Source: a bacterium (GTDB lineage: Bacteria > SZUA-79 > Acidulodesulfobacterales > Acidulodesulfobacteraceae). Taken from it: 64,000 nucleotides of DNA. Of this stretch, positions 18,350 to 28,798 are shown in pieces; the first letter of the stretch is position 1; each line of letters starts with the position of its first letter. Where the stretch lies: positions 1-64,000 of the forward strand of contig QIJE01000028.1 in NCBI GenBank assembly GCA_003232385.1. Reading direction: 5' to 3'. Both the position numbers and the translations under genes were made by a program. The notes under the pieces are model-generated. The model had not been told where the DNA came from. It was given only the letters and a program-made list of their open reading frames with translations, and did not search any database.

Positions 18350-19174
18350 ATGATTTTAGACGATATTTTAAAAGAAAAGACAATAGAGATAGAAAAATTT
18401 AAGGCATCTATAAACGAATCCGAATATAAAGCCGAAGCATATGGTGTTTTTAGGGGATTAAGAAGCCTAAGGGGGGCATTAAAACCGCGATCTAACGGTG
18501 AGGCTGTATCTTACCGAATTTGCAGTATAATTGCCGAAGTCAAAAAAGCCTCTCCTTCTAGAGGAAAGATGGTATTTAATTATAAGCCGGATGAGATGTC
18601 CGTCGCCTATGAAAAAGGCGGCGCAAGTGCAATATCGGTTCTTACGGACAAGAGATTTTTTATGGGTAGTTCGTCAGATATACTGAAAGTGAGAGAATCC
18701 GTTAAACTTCCCGTATTGAGAAAGGATTTTATCATAGACGAAATTCAGGTTTTTGAATCAAAAATGATAGGAGCGGATGCAATTCTTTTAATACTTAAAG
18801 TTTTAACCGAGGTGCAATACAAAAAACTTCTTGCGCTTGCAGACGAACTTTCGTTGGATGTCCTTACGGAGATATCGAATGAGAATGAGTTGGAGACGGC
18901 GTATAAATATAATGCCGAGATTATAGGTATTAATAGCAGGGATTTAAGAACTTTTAAGACCGATTTGTTTAAAACCGCCGCCATCGCCGAAAAAATACCT
19001 CCCGGCAAATTAATCGTTGCGGAAAGCGGTATCAGCGGCAGGGGAGATATAGAGATGCTGATGAAAAGAGGGATAAACTCTTTTCTTATAGGAGAAGCAG
19101 TCGTTAAGTCGGAAGATGCCTCTAAAACATTGAAGGATCTTTTGTTTCCTTATGCTATAAATAATTATTTATAA
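18350..19174 (+). CDS. trpC: Indole-3-glycerol phosphate synthase
   Basis: TIM-barrel enzyme closing the indole ring; 274 aa. Catalytic blocks seen are IAEVKKASPSRGKM (Lys), VLRKDFIIDEIQVFESKMIGADAI split over the barrel, IGINSRDLRTF and VAESGISGRGD. Single-function, not fused to TrpF. It starts 23 bases after trpD and is separated from trpF by six bases. Confidence 0.95.
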   Translation: MILDDILKEKTIEIEKFKASINESEYKAEAYGVFRGLRSLRGALKPRSNGEAVSYRICSIIAEVKKASPSRGKMVFNYKPDEMSVAYEKGGASAISVLTDKRFFMGSSSDILKVRESVKLPVLRKDFIIDEIQVFESKMIGADAILLILKVLTEVQYKKLLALADELSLDVLTEISNENELETAYKYNAEIIGINSRDLRTFKTDLFKTAAIAEKIPPGKLIVAESGISGRGDIEMLMKRGINSFLIGEAVVKSEDASKTLKDLLFPYAINNYL

Positions 19175-19180
19175 ATTTTA

Positions 19181-19888
19181 ATGTCTCGCTTAACGTTTAA
19201 CGTTCCTAAGATAAAAATATGTGGTATAACCAATTTGGACGATGCCCGCAGTGCATTGGAATGCGGTGCCGACAGTTTAGGTTTTGTCTTTTACGAAAAG
19301 TCTAAGAGGTTCGTTTCGCCTGAAAAGGCCAAGCGGATCATATTTGAACTTCGAAGGGATAAAAAAGAATATTGCAGAGATTTCTTGTCGGTTGAGAGGA
19401 ATGTTATAATTACAGGTGTTTTCGTAAACGAGAGCATAGAAACCGTTACAGCGCTGATGAATAATACGGATATTGATATAATTCAGTTATCCGGGACGGA
19501 ATCCTTAGAGTACATAGAAGAATTAGGCATAGGCAAAAATGCGGTTTTAAAAGCGGTACATATAGAAAAAGAAAAAGATATAGAAAAAATTTCTTATTAC
19601 GAAAATGCCGGCGTTAATGTGCTTGTCGATACATTTGCAGGGCGAGGTATATATGGAGGAACCGGTTCCTCTTTTAATTTAAATCTTTTGAAAAATATAA
19701 ATCCTAAAAATTTGATTATAGCCGGCGGAATAGGTCCGGATAATATAAAAGATATTATTCAAGCCATAAGACCTTATGGCATAGACCTTTCCTCAAAAAT
19801 AGAGGGTATACCGGGCAAAAAAGACTACGACAAAATGGTTTTATTTTTTAGAAATCTTAAGGGGGCTGCATATGAAATTGCCCGATAA
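19181..19888 (+). CDS. trpF: Phosphoribosylanthranilate isomerase
   Basis: Catalyses the Amadori rearrangement between TrpD and TrpC steps; 235 aa. The catalytic Cys is in [20 protein letters not shown] and the catalytic Asp in [19 protein letters not shown]. It is about 20-25 residues longer than usual, mainly through an insertion of charged residues after FELRRDK in the second beta-alpha unit. Its end overlaps the trpB start by 17 bases. Confidence 0.94.
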   Translation: MSRLTFNVPKIKICGITNLDDARSALECGADSLGFVFYEKSKRFVSPEKAKRIIFELRRDKKEYCRDFLSVERNVIITGVFVNESIETVTALMNNTDIDIIQLSGTESLEYIEELGIGKNAVLKAVHIEKEKDIEKISYYENAGVNVLVDTFAGRGIYGGTGSSFNLNLLKNINPKNLIIAGGIGPDNIKDIIQAIRPYGIDLSSKIEGIPGKKDYDKMVLFFRNLKGAAYEIAR

Positions 19889-21053
19889 AAAAGGTCATTT
19901 CGGTGATTACGGCGGAAGATATATATCCGAAACATTGATGCCTGCCGTTATAGAATTGGAGAATTTTTACAAAGGCATACGGAATGATAAAGCCTTTATA
20001 AAAGAGCTTAATTATTATTTAAAAAATTACGTTGGCAGGCCTAGCCCGCTATTTTATGCAAAAAGGCTTTCCGATGTTTACGAATCGGAAATATACCTTA
20101 AACGGGAGGATTTAAATCATACCGGAGCCCATAAAATTAATAACACCGTAGGACAGGCTTTACTTGCGGTTAAAATGGGGAAAAAGAGGGTTATCGCCGA
20201 GACCGGAGCCGGTCAACACGGTGTCGCTACTGCCACCGTTTGTGCCCTTTTTGACATAGAGTGCGAAGTATTCATGGGCAAAAAGGATATAGAAAGGCAG
20301 AAGCAAAATGTTTTTAAAATGGAACTTCTCGGCGCTAAAATAAATTCTGTAGAAGCAGGGGCGCAGACCCTTAAAGACGCCATGAATGAAGCGTTAAGAG
20401 ATTGGGTTGCAAATGTTAAAACCACATATTATATGATAGGTACGGTTGCCGGTCCTCACCCGTACCCTTTAATAGTCAGAGATTTTCAGTCGGTTATAGG
20501 AAAAGAGGTCTTAAAACAGATTGATAAACTTCCGGATATCCTGATAGCTTGCATAGGGGGCGGAAGTAATGCCATGGGGTTATTCTATCCATTTCTAAAA
20601 TACGACAGCATTGATATGTACGCCGTGGAGGCGGGCGGTTTAGGGATTTCCACGGGAAAGCATGCCGCCTCTATTTCCGGGGGCAAACCCGGGGTTTTAC
20701 ACGGGAATAAGACGTATCTCCTTCAGGATGAATTCGGAAGAATATCCGAAGCCCATTCAATTGCGGCCGGATTGGATTATCCGGGCGTAGGCCCCGAACA
20801 CAGTTATTTTGCGGATAAAAAGAGGATTATTTTCGACAGCGTAACGGATGCGGAGGCTGTTTCCGCCTTTCAAATGTTGTGCAAGTCCGAGGGTATTATC
20901 CCGGCGCTGGAAAGTGCGCATGCAATCGCATATTTGGAAAAAATAAAGAAACAAATAAAAGGAAAAACCGTTATTGTAAACCTTTCCGGTAGAGGAGACA
21001 AGGATATGCATACTGTTTCCGATTATCTTTCGCTCGGGAATAAACACAGGTAA
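19872..21053 (+). CDS. trpB: Tryptophan synthase beta chain
   Basis: PLP enzyme joining indole and serine; 393 aa, TrpB1 type. The PLP lysine lies in [15 protein letters not shown], the phosphate-binding loop in [12 protein letters not shown], and GETGAGQHG-type sequence appears as [14 protein letters not shown]. The conserved Glu and Asp of the COMM region are in place. It overlaps trpF, with its AAGGGGGC ribosome-binding site inside that gene, and abuts trpA, forming the alpha2beta2 complex. Confidence 0.97.
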   Translation: MKLPDKKGHFGDYGGRYISETLMPAVIELENFYKGIRNDKAFIKELNYYLKNYVGRPSPLFYAKRLSDVYESEIYLKREDLNHTGAHKINNTVGQALLAVKMGKKRVIAETGAGQHGVATATVCALFDIECEVFMGKKDIERQKQNVFKMELLGAKINSVEAGAQTLKDAMNEALRDWVANVKTTYYMIGTVAGPHPYPLIVRDFQSVIGKEVLKQIDKLPDILIACIGGGSNAMGLFYPFLKYDSIDMYAVEAGGLGISTGKHAASISGGKPGVLHGNKTYLLQDEFGRISEAHSIAAGLDYPGVGPEHSYFADKKRIIFDSVTDAEAVSAFQMLCKSEGIIPALESAHAIAYLEKIKKQIKGKTVIVNLSGRGDKDMHTVSDYLSLGNKHR

Positions 21054-21054
21054 T

Positions 21055-21861
21055 ATGAAAATGATAAAAGAAAACAAAATAGATAATATTTTTAATTTAT
21101 TGAGATCTCAAAATAAGACGGCTTTTATACCGTTTATATCCATAGGAGATCCGGATATCGAGACATCGTTGGAGATAGCAAAAACATTGATAGACGCCGG
21201 TGCCGATATAATAGAATTGGGGTTCCCTTTTTCCGACCCTATGGCAGACGGAAAGGTAATACAGAGATCTTACGAAAGGGCGCTAAAGAACAGAATTTCC
21301 ATGGAAGATGCCTTTAATTTTATAAAGAGACTCAAAGCCTATCGGGATATACCGGTTATTTTTTTTACATATTATAATCCCGTTTTCGTAATGGGATCCA
21401 AATTTGCAGAAGATGCCGCGGATGCCGGAGTTGACGGCGTTCTGGTTGTTGATTTACCCCCCGAAGAGAGTGATGAATTTAACAAATATATAAGAAAAAA
21501 GAAAATATATCAAATTTTTTTACTCACTCCCACGACCGGAATAGATAGAATGAGGTATGTACTGTCTTATGCCAAGGGTTTTGTGTATTATGTCAGCGTT
21601 GCGGGGGTCACGGGGGCAAGAAAAAATTTGCCGGACGAGATTTGTTCCAATGTTAAAAATATTCAAGGCATAAGCGCTATTCCTGTTGGAGTGGGTTTTG
21701 GAATTTCCTCCGGAGAACAGGCAAAAGCTATAAAAGAATATGCCGATGCCGTAATAATAGGTTCGAAGATTATCCAATTTATAGAAAGCAATATTAACGA
21801 CAAATCCAAGATTTTAGAAAAAATAGCCGAATTTTCACATGGCATAACATCCTGTCTTTAA
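21055..21861 (+). CDS. trpA: Tryptophan synthase alpha chain
   Basis: Cleaves indole-3-glycerol phosphate and channels indole to TrpB; 268 aa. The catalytic Glu and Asp are both in IIELGFPFSDPMADGKVIQ. YYVSVAGVTGAR and GVGFGISSGEQAK form the phosphate-binding part. It starts one base after the trpB stop, completing trpEGDCFBA. Confidence 0.96.
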   Translation: MKMIKENKIDNIFNLLRSQNKTAFIPFISIGDPDIETSLEIAKTLIDAGADIIELGFPFSDPMADGKVIQRSYERALKNRISMEDAFNFIKRLKAYRDIPVIFFTYYNPVFVMGSKFAEDAADAGVDGVLVVDLPPEESDEFNKYIRKKKIYQIFLLTPTTGIDRMRYVLSYAKGFVYYVSVAGVTGARKNLPDEICSNVKNIQGISAIPVGVGFGISSGEQAKAIKEYADAVIIGSKIIQFIESNINDKSKILEKIAEFSHGITSCL

Positions 21862-21892
21862 TTTAATCTATTCGCTTATAGGTCAATATGAT

Positions 21893-22729
21893 ATGCTTTT
21901 ATTCAAAACAAAAGGCAAAAAAAAGGAACAGGGGAAACTTAATATACCGGAAGGGTTGTGGATTAAATGTCCCAGTTGCAGTGAGATTATTTATAAAAAG
22001 GAATTAGAAAGAAACCTTGAGGTTTGCCCAAAATGCGATTATCATTTTAGGCTTAAAGCAGATAGGAGAATAGAAGTAATATTCGACGAGGGTAGTTTTC
22101 AAAAGCTTTTCGAAGATATAATTGCGTTGGATTTGCTTAATTTTTCTGATACAAAAAAATATAAGGATAGGTTGAAAGAAGATAATGAAAAAACAGGGCT
22201 TTCCGATGCGGTAGTTTCCGGAGAGGGCAAGATTTACGGCATTAGGGTAGCTTCCTCTATTTTTGATTTTAACTTTATGGGCGGTTCTATGGGGAGGGTT
22301 GTGGGAGAGAAAATTGCGAAGACTTTCGAATACGCTATTTCAAATAAGCTTCCGGTGATAATTTTTTCATCCTCCGGCGGAGCAAGAATGCAGGAGGGAA
22401 TTTATTCGCTTATGCAAATGGCGAAGACCGTCGCCCTCGTTTCTGAATTTAACAAAATGGGAATTCCTTATATATCAGTTTTGACCGATCCGACAACCGG
22501 TGGCGTATCGGCAAGTTTCGCTACCCTCGGAGATATCATAATTGCGGAGCCGAGAGCCCTAATAGGTTTTGCCGGTCCCAGAGTCATAGAGAAAACCATC
22601 CATCAGAGTCTTCCTGAAGGGTTTCAAAGATCAGAGTACCTCTTGGAACACGGAATGATAGATATGATAGCGGAAAGAAAGGATTTAAAGGACATTTTAA
22701 AAAACCTGTTGATTCTTATTCGTCAATGA
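21893..22729 (+). CDS. accD: Acetyl-CoA carboxylase carboxyltransferase beta subunit
   Basis: Carboxyltransferase half that makes malonyl-CoA with AccA; 278 aa. An N-terminal zinc ribbon (CPSC and CPKC, about residues 26-48) is followed by the crotonase-like carboxyltransferase core with SSGGARMQEGIYSLMQMAKT and DPTTGGVSASFA. Placement between trp genes and folC is a recurrent bacterial arrangement. Its TGA overlaps the folC ATG (ATGA). Confidence 0.96.
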   Translation: MLLFKTKGKKKEQGKLNIPEGLWIKCPSCSEIIYKKELERNLEVCPKCDYHFRLKADRRIEVIFDEGSFQKLFEDIIALDLLNFSDTKKYKDRLKEDNEKTGLSDAVVSGEGKIYGIRVASSIFDFNFMGGSMGRVVGEKIAKTFEYAISNKLPVIIFSSSGGARMQEGIYSLMQMAKTVALVSEFNKMGIPYISVLTDPTTGGVSASFATLGDIIIAEPRALIGFAGPRVIEKTIHQSLPEGFQRSEYLLEHGMIDMIAERKDLKDILKNLLILIRQ

Positions 22730-24018
22730 GTAGATTAGATACGGTTTATAATGCAGGCGGTTCTTTTATGAATTTAGGTCTTGAGAGAATAAAAGTGCTG
22801 TTGCGTTATGCAGGTAATCCGCAAGATCGGTTGAAAACGATCCATGTAGCTGGAACTAACGGAAAGGGTTCCGTCAGTATGCTGCTGTCCAATATTTTAA
22901 AAGAGCATGGTCTAAGGGTAGGTTTATATACCTCTCCTCATTTAACGGCTTTTGCCGAAAGAATAACCGTTAATAATGAAAAAATAAAAGATAGTGACAT
23001 CGAAAGACTTGATGGTTTTTTTCAAGATATTATCTTAGTAAACGATGATTTCAAGAGGCTAAGTACCCCATCTTTTTTTGAACTTACGACAGCAATGTGT
23101 TTTCAGTATTTTTTTGAACAAAAGGTTGATATAGCCATAATTGAAGCCGGTTTAGGGGGAAGATTAGATGCGACTAACGTAATAAAACAACCGCTTATTT
23201 CCATAATTACGAATGTGGCGATGGACCATAAGAATATTCTGGGAAATTCTCTTAAAAGAATTGCATTAGAAAAGGCCGGTATCATAAAAAAAAACTCTAT
23301 TATCGTTTCTGGAGATAGAAAAAATAAGACAAAAAATATTATAGGAGAATATGCTTCAGGTTTAAATGCGGCATATTTTTCTGCGGATGACGTTAAAATA
23401 TTTAAGAAAAAAGATTTTTATGATTATTATGGTTTAAAATTAAGAATAAAAAATATAGAATTGAACAATAAGGCATTGTATCAAAAATATAATTTAAGAC
23501 TCGGAATCTTCTCGGCGGAGATTTTGAACAAGTATTATAAAAACAGTTTAAACCTGGAATTAAATGAAAACTTTACAAGAAAAGGGATATCAAAATTCTA
23601 CAATGAAGGAAGATTTGAGATAATAAAACATAAAAACAGCTGTATTGTTTTAGACGGGGCTCATAATCCCGAAGGCATCAGATCTCTTATACTTTCATTG
23701 CGCAGGGTTTTTTCGAATAGGAATTTTATAATTATTTTTGCAGTTATGAAGGATAAAGATTATGAGACTATTTTAAGAAGATTATCGTCGTTAAGCGGAG
23801 AATTATATTTTATAGCATTAAACGACGATAGGGCGCTAAGTAAAGAGGAATTAAACACGTTTTTAAAAAATCATAATTATTTTAAAAACGTGTTTATATT
23901 CGAGAGTATAAAAGATGCATTGGAATCGGCGGTTCGTAATAAAAACAAGGATGACGTCCTTCTTGTTTGCGGCTCGTTTCGCCTTTTGGGAGAATTTAAA
24001 AGAACCGTCGTTAGTTAA
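22726..24018 (+). CDS. folC: Folylpolyglutamate synthase / dihydrofolate synthase
   Basis: Mur-ligase-fold enzyme that adds glutamate to dihydropteroate and folates; 430 aa. The P-loop is HVAGTNGKGSVSMLL, followed by GLYTSPHLTAFAERI, EAGLGGRLDATNV and, in the C-domain, LDGAHNPEGIRSL. It overlaps accD by four bases. Whether it has one or both activities cannot be told from sequence. Confidence 0.94.
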   Translation: MSRLDTVYNAGGSFMNLGLERIKVLLRYAGNPQDRLKTIHVAGTNGKGSVSMLLSNILKEHGLRVGLYTSPHLTAFAERITVNNEKIKDSDIERLDGFFQDIILVNDDFKRLSTPSFFELTTAMCFQYFFEQKVDIAIIEAGLGGRLDATNVIKQPLISIITNVAMDHKNILGNSLKRIALEKAGIIKKNSIIVSGDRKNKTKNIIGEYASGLNAAYFSADDVKIFKKKDFYDYYGLKLRIKNIELNNKALYQKYNLRLGIFSAEILNKYYKNSLNLELNENFTRKGISKFYNEGRFEIIKHKNSCIVLDGAHNPEGIRSLILSLRRVFSNRNFIIIFAVMKDKDYETILRRLSSLSGELYFIALNDDRALSKEELNTFLKNHNYFKNVFIFESIKDALESAVRNKNKDDVLLVCGSFRLLGEFKRTVVS

Positions 24019-24040
24019 TTATTTATTTTAAGGGTCGTTT

Positions 24041-26278
24041 ATGAGAAAGTTAGCCGTTATATTATTTAGTCTCTGCATCTCCGTTATATTTTATTCTTAC
24101 GGCATGAAGGAATCGTATGCCGTTCAAAAAATGCCCATATATATTTCTGCAAATAAGGTTGTTTATAACAAAAATAAACATACATATATTTTTACGGGAG
24201 ACGTAACGGTAACCCGCAAAACATTTCATTTAAACGCAAGCAGGGTAACCTATTTTTATAAGACGGATTTAGCGGTTGCCACGGGAAACGTTATAATGTA
24301 TTCCAAGGGTACGATCACGAAGGCTAAAGAGATTAGGGTGCATTTAAAGAGTAATATCGGAACCATATATAGCTCTCATATACATTATCTTAATAAGAAT
24401 ATATATATTTACGGAAAGAAAATTTATCACAGGGGTAATGGATTTTATCAGGTAAAGGACGGCTACTTGACTTCATGTGGAAGAAAGCCCCCTTCATGGA
24501 AAATATACTCGGGATTTTCCGATATATATGAGGGAAACTATGCTTACTCCTTTAATTCTATTTTCTATATTCATAATGTGCCGGTTTTTTATCTTCCTAT
24601 TATGATTACGCCCATCAAGACAAAAAAATCTTCAGGGCTTTTGATTCCTACTATGGGCTATAGTACCATCAGAGGGTTTCAAGCCGGTGCCGGATATTAT
24701 TTTGATCTGGGAAGGTCGCAGGATTTGACTTATTATCTGAATTATTACAGTATTTTGGGTTTCGGAAATTCACTAAAATATAGATATAGCCTTAGTCCGC
24801 ACTCTCACGGTTTTATTTACGGATTTTATATGCATGAAAGAGACAACCGAAAAAGTTTTTCTAAGTCCCATAGTTTAACGAGATACCTTCTGTTTTCGCA
24901 TAATATGTATTTCTTGAATAATTTAGCTATTAAGGCCAACGTTAACGTACCTTCCGATAATGCTTTTTACTCTAATTTTTCTACAAATGTCTACCAGATG
25001 ACGAAGCATAGGCTGTCGTCTAATTTTTCCGTAACGGATAATTTTGACGGTTATTCTGCCAGAATAAATTTTTTAAGATTTGATAACATATTTGTTCCGA
25101 ATTATACCACGGTTAACCAATATCCTTCCATTTCATTGGACGGAGAGTCGGAGATAGGGTATTTTTTGAATAATCCGCTATATTTTAATTTGCACTCATC
25201 CATAAATGTTTTCAGGAGCGCCGCATATCTTAGCGACGACAGGATAGATATGTATCCGTCGGTTTATATGCCCGTTAATGTCATAAGCGGTATTCATATA
25301 ACTCCGAAAGCGGGCTTAAGGTATACGGGTTATTATGATATAAAAAACGGATATACCGGCGATTCTTATGCCGATAAGAACAGGCGGATTTACTATGCAT
25401 CTGTGGATAGCAATGCTACTCTTTTTAACGATTATGTCACTTCTTCTAAAAAGAATGACGGTTATTTAGCGTTTTTAACGCCGTATATAAATTACAATCT
25501 CGTAAAGCCGGTCAATCAGTCCGACACGCCACTAATAAGCCAGACCGATTATATCCCCCCGGAAAGTGCATTTAAATACGGATTTAATTTTAATCTTGAA
25601 AGTTATACCGACAAAGGCATGAATAACCTACTGAGATTCAGCCTGTATCAGTATCACTCTATTTCCGGCAATTTTATAAATCCGATAAACTATTTTAACT
25701 ACGATAATGCAAACTCTGATATCATTGCCAGAATTAAAGTACATCCCGTGCCGAATGTGTATATATTCGGCAATGGAAGCTATGACGATTACAACTATAT
25801 ATTCCATAATTATAACGTTAACTCGCAGGTAAGAGATTTCAGGGGGGATTCTTTTAGGATAGGTTATACGGAAATTAACGATATTCAGGGGTATCTTACT
25901 ACATTAAACAAGTTTAATTCTACCGATTTAAACTTGTTTCCGCAAACCGTGTCGGCTATTACCCGCCTTAACACACTTTCATATGCGAGTCTGTCTGCGA
26001 AATTGGATATTATAGACGGTTTCAGCATAAACGCTACGGAAAATATAGATTTGACGATACACAAAGATATATCTAATTCAATAGGCATAACTTATCGAAA
26101 CGGATGCATAGGTTTCATAGCCGACTATATGAATCTGCCGTATTTTCACCAATGGGCATTTTCCTTTGGTATAATACTTAGAGGTATAGGGACATACGGA
26201 TTCGGCAATATGATTTCGCCCGGGGCGTCAAAGTCCGGCTTAACGATGAGCGGTCCAAGCTTTAGCAATAAATTTTGA
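24041..26278 (+). CDS. lptD: LPS-assembly protein LptD
   Basis: Outer-membrane beta-barrel that inserts lipopolysaccharide in the outer leaflet with LptE; 745 aa. A signal peptide (about residues 1-28) is followed by an OstA/LptA-like beta-jellyroll (YISANKVVYNKNKHTYIFTGDVTV) and a long barrel rich in aromatic residues. The mature protein shows only two cysteines (Cys146 and Cys689) rather than the four of E. coli. AAGGG ribosome-binding site. It is 22 bases after folC and so probably part of the same transcript. Confidence 0.88.
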   Translation: MRKLAVILFSLCISVIFYSYGMKESYAVQKMPIYISANKVVYNKNKHTYIFTGDVTVTRKTFHLNASRVTYFYKTDLAVATGNVIMYSKGTITKAKEIRVHLKSNIGTIYSSHIHYLNKNIYIYGKKIYHRGNGFYQVKDGYLTSCGRKPPSWKIYSGFSDIYEGNYAYSFNSIFYIHNVPVFYLPIMITPIKTKKSSGLLIPTMGYSTIRGFQAGAGYYFDLGRSQDLTYYLNYYSILGFGNSLKYRYSLSPHSHGFIYGFYMHERDNRKSFSKSHSLTRYLLFSHNMYFLNNLAIKANVNVPSDNAFYSNFSTNVYQMTKHRLSSNFSVTDNFDGYSARINFLRFDNIFVPNYTTVNQYPSISLDGESEIGYFLNNPLYFNLHSSINVFRSAAYLSDDRIDMYPSVYMPVNVISGIHITPKAGLRYTGYYDIKNGYTGDSYADKNRRIYYASVDSNATLFNDYVTSSKKNDGYLAFLTPYINYNLVKPVNQSDTPLISQTDYIPPESAFKYGFNFNLESYTDKGMNNLLRFSLYQYHSISGNFINPINYFNYDNANSDIIARIKVHPVPNVYIFGNGSYDDYNYIFHNYNVNSQVRDFRGDSFRIGYTEINDIQGYLTTLNKFNSTDLNLFPQTVSAITRLNTLSYASLSAKLDIIDGFSINATENIDLTIHKDISNSIGITYRNGCIGFIADYMNLPYFHQWAFSFGIILRGIGTYGFGNMISPGASKSGLTMSGPSFSNKF

Positions 26279-26339
26279 GTATTGACGGCTGACGACGTTA
26301 ATTGACGACAATTTAACGGATTCAATTTTAAGGTATCTT

Positions 26340-27347
26340 ATGAAAACATATCTTGTAACCGGAGGTCTCGGGTTCATAGGTTCGAATTTTATACGACATG
26401 TCTTGGACAAGCAAGAGGAAATTACGGTAATTAACGTTGATAAAATAACGTATGCGGCAAATCCCGGAAATATTCCGAATGGAGCGAAGAACTACAGGTT
26501 TTATAAGACGGATATTGCGGATAATATAGGATTATCTAAAGTTTTCGACGAAAACGATGTAGACTGCGTAATTAATTTTGCGGCGGAATCACATGTAGAC
26601 AGATCTATAATGACTCCGGGGATTTTTATTAAAACCAATGTGGACGGAACGGCAAACCTGCTGGAATTATCTCTCAAACATAATGTTAAAAGATTCCTGC
26701 AGATTTCGACCGACGAGGTTTACGGTTCATTAGGCTCGACGGGAAAATTTAGCGAGGCTACGCCGCTCGCACCGCGCAGTCCCTATTCTGCATCAAAGGC
26801 TGCCGCAGACATGTTGGTTATGTCTTTTTTTCACACTTACGATATGCCGGTTTTAATATCAAGATGTTCCAACAATTACGGGCCGTATCAATTTCCGGAA
26901 AAACTGATTCCTCTCACTATCATTAATGCGTTGCATGATAAAGATATACCGCTTTACGGCGACGGAAGGAATGTTAGAGACTGGATATATGTTGCCGACC
27001 ATATTGCCGGAATATCCTTGATATTGGAAAAAGGGGAGCCGGGTGAGATTTATAACATCGGCGGAGATTCCGAATTAGAAAATATAGATATAATAAATCA
27101 TATATTGAATAGGCTTAACGGGTCGCGTTCTCTAATAAAGCATGTAAAAGACAGGCCGGGACACGACAGAAGGTATGCTATGGATTTTTCTAAGATTGCT
27201 TCGAAAATGGGATTTTCACCTAAATACAGCGTAGATAAAGGGATAGAATATACGGTAAACTGGTATTTAAAAAATAAAAATTGGTGGAAGGAGATATTAT
27301 CCGGGGATTATAGGGAATATTATAAAAAAATGTATGAATATAGGTGA
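26340..27347 (+). CDS. rfbB: dTDP-glucose 4,6-dehydratase
   Basis: Second step of dTDP-L-rhamnose synthesis; 335 aa extended SDR. NAD-binding GGLGFIGSNFIRHVL at the start, STDEVYGSLG with the catalytic Thr-Asp-Glu triad, and SPYSASKAAADML with the Tyr-x3-Lys pair. RCSNNYGPYQFPEKLIP is the family block. The partner genes rfbA and rfbC are absent here; rfbD follows nine bases later. Confidence 0.94.
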   Translation: MKTYLVTGGLGFIGSNFIRHVLDKQEEITVINVDKITYAANPGNIPNGAKNYRFYKTDIADNIGLSKVFDENDVDCVINFAAESHVDRSIMTPGIFIKTNVDGTANLLELSLKHNVKRFLQISTDEVYGSLGSTGKFSEATPLAPRSPYSASKAAADMLVMSFFHTYDMPVLISRCSNNYGPYQFPEKLIPLTIINALHDKDIPLYGDGRNVRDWIYVADHIAGISLILEKGEPGEIYNIGGDSELENIDIINHILNRLNGSRSLIKHVKDRPGHDRRYAMDFSKIASKMGFSPKYSVDKGIEYTVNWYLKNKNWWKEILSGDYREYYKKMYEYR

Positions 27348-27356
27348 GGTTTCTTG

Positions 27357-28223
27357 ATGATAAAGATTGCCCTTATCGGTTCGACCGGAATGTTGGGCAT
27401 AGATGTGAATGCGGTGTTTAAAGGGATGGGTTTCCTTATCAAAAATTTTAACTCCAAAAATTTAGATATAGCGGATTCTAAGGGAGTTCATGAAGCATTA
27501 TGCGGCTTTAGCCCCGATTATATTATAAACTGTGCCGCATATACCGACGTAGACGGGGCAGAGACGGAAAAAGAGAAGGCTAATGCGGTTAATAATATCG
27601 GTGTTCAAAATTTGGCCGATGCGGCTTTAATTTTAGGTGCTAAAATAATACATTTAAGTACCGATTATGTATTTGACGGGACAAAAAGGTCGCCTTATCT
27701 TGAAGACGATGCCCCTAAGCCTATTAACGAATACGGATTATCAAAACTTAACGGAGAAAAGGCGTTAATAAAATCAGGAGCAAGCTATATAATATTGCGG
27801 ACTTCATGGCTATACGGCAAAAACGGAAAAAATTTCGTAAATACGATATTGAAATTAGCAGACAGCCGTAAAAAAGTAGAAGTCGTAGCCGATCAATTCG
27901 GTTGCCCAACGTATACTAAAGACGTAGCTTATGCTATATTTAAAATCATTACGAAGGATAATTTTAAAAATGAAGTATATCATTTAACCAACTCCGGTCA
28001 GACATCCTGGTATGAATTTGCCATTGAAATAGTGAGTGTCTTTAAAAGGGTTAATTGTGAAATATCTCCGGTAACTTCGGATAAGTTTTTAAGATCGGCT
28101 AAAAGGCCGACTTACGGCGTATTGGATAATTCTAAAATTAAAAGGGATTATGATATAGAGCTGAGGCCATGGAAGGACGCCGTTAAAAAATACTGCAACG
28201 ACATAGGGTATTTTATTGCTTGA
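27357..28223 (+). CDS. rfbD: dTDP-4-dehydrorhamnose reductase
   Basis: Final step of dTDP-L-rhamnose synthesis; 288 aa SDR. The track starts at a TTG one codon earlier; ATG at 27357 with GAGGT upstream is preferred. IGSTGMLG is the nucleotide-binding loop, INCAAYTDVDGAE and STDYVFDGTK follow, and NEYGLSKLNGEKAL carries the catalytic Tyr and Lys. It ends just before a promoter for the next gene, so the trp-lpt-rfb unit probably ends here. Confidence 0.93.
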   Translation: MIKIALIGSTGMLGIDVNAVFKGMGFLIKNFNSKNLDIADSKGVHEALCGFSPDYIINCAAYTDVDGAETEKEKANAVNNIGVQNLADAALILGAKIIHLSTDYVFDGTKRSPYLEDDAPKPINEYGLSKLNGEKALIKSGASYIILRTSWLYGKNGKNFVNTILKLADSRKKVEVVADQFGCPTYTKDVAYAIFKIITKDNFKNEVYHLTNSGQTSWYEFAIEIVSVFKRVNCEISPVTSDKFLRSAKRPTYGVLDNSKIKRDYDIELRPWKDAVKKYCNDIGYFIA

Positions 28224-28247
28224 AAAATCTCATTTTAGATATATAAT
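28220..28247 (+). promoter_or_regulatory. Sigma-70-type promoter for the cytochrome gene
   Basis: TTGAAA and TATAAT are separated by 16 bases, overlapping the end of rfbD. Transcription would start near 28254, leaving a leader of about 70 bases before the ATG at 28323. Together with the terminator at 28752 this would give a monocistronic transcript. Confidence 0.65.
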
Positions 28248-28322
28248 GTTTACTGTAGAAGATATGCCGTCTCTAAAAATAGATCATTTTAAAGATAATT
28301 AATGTTATTCAATGGAGGTTGT

Positions 28323-28730
28323 ATGAAAAATTTTTTTCCGGCAGTTATTTTTATTTTAGCTTCATTGTTTTTGGTCGGCACTCTAATAGCTACTTCCGCA
28401 AATGCAGATACTTCGTCTATGTCCAATAACGCACAGCTGATAATTAAGGGTAAAGGGCTGTTTTTTTCGAAGAGTATAGGGACCAACGGACTTTCATGTG
28501 CCTCTTGTCACGTTTACAGCGTGGGTACCTATATAAATATGCATGGCAAGGGAAAGGTTATAAAGCCGATAAAAAATGCCGTTAAAGGACTTACGGCGAT
28601 GTTTAAGAAACAACATGCGCATACGACGTTTGAAAAGAAAATAGACATGTGTGTCAGAATGGCACTTAAGGGACACTTATCGAAGGGAGATTTAGAGGCT
28701 TTAAGCGCCTATGTTAAGTCTCTAAAATGA
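28323..28730 (+). CDS. Small periplasmic c-type cytochrome
   Basis: 135 aa. The track starts seven codons upstream, but the ATG at 28323 has a TGGAGG ribosome-binding site and opens a clear Sec signal peptide (hydrophobic residues 4-24, likely cut after SANA). One haem-binding motif CASCH lies at residues 59-63. A C-terminal Met in the MCVRMALKGHL segment could be the distal haem ligand, and GDLEALSAYVKSL is the typical C-terminal helix of class I cytochromes c. The electron partner is unknown. Confidence 0.85.
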   Translation: MKNFFPAVIFILASLFLVGTLIATSANADTSSMSNNAQLIIKGKGLFFSKSIGTNGLSCASCHVYSVGTYINMHGKGKVIKPIKNAVKGLTAMFKKQHAHTTFEKKIDMCVRMALKGHLSKGDLEALSAYVKSLK

Positions 28731-28751
28731 GATTTTATTTAATATTTTTTA

Positions 28752-28792
28752 AAAGCGCTTTTTTTATATAAGAGGAAGCGCTTTATTTTTTT
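28752..28792 (+). terminator. Intrinsic terminator after the cytochrome gene
   Basis: AAAGCGCTT and AAGCGCTTT form a perfect nine-base-pair stem, followed by ATTTTTTT. The T-run ends only seven bases before the next ATG (28799), so the following gene must be expressed by read-through or by initiation inside this element. Confidence 0.85.
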
Positions 28793-28798
28793 ATAGAG

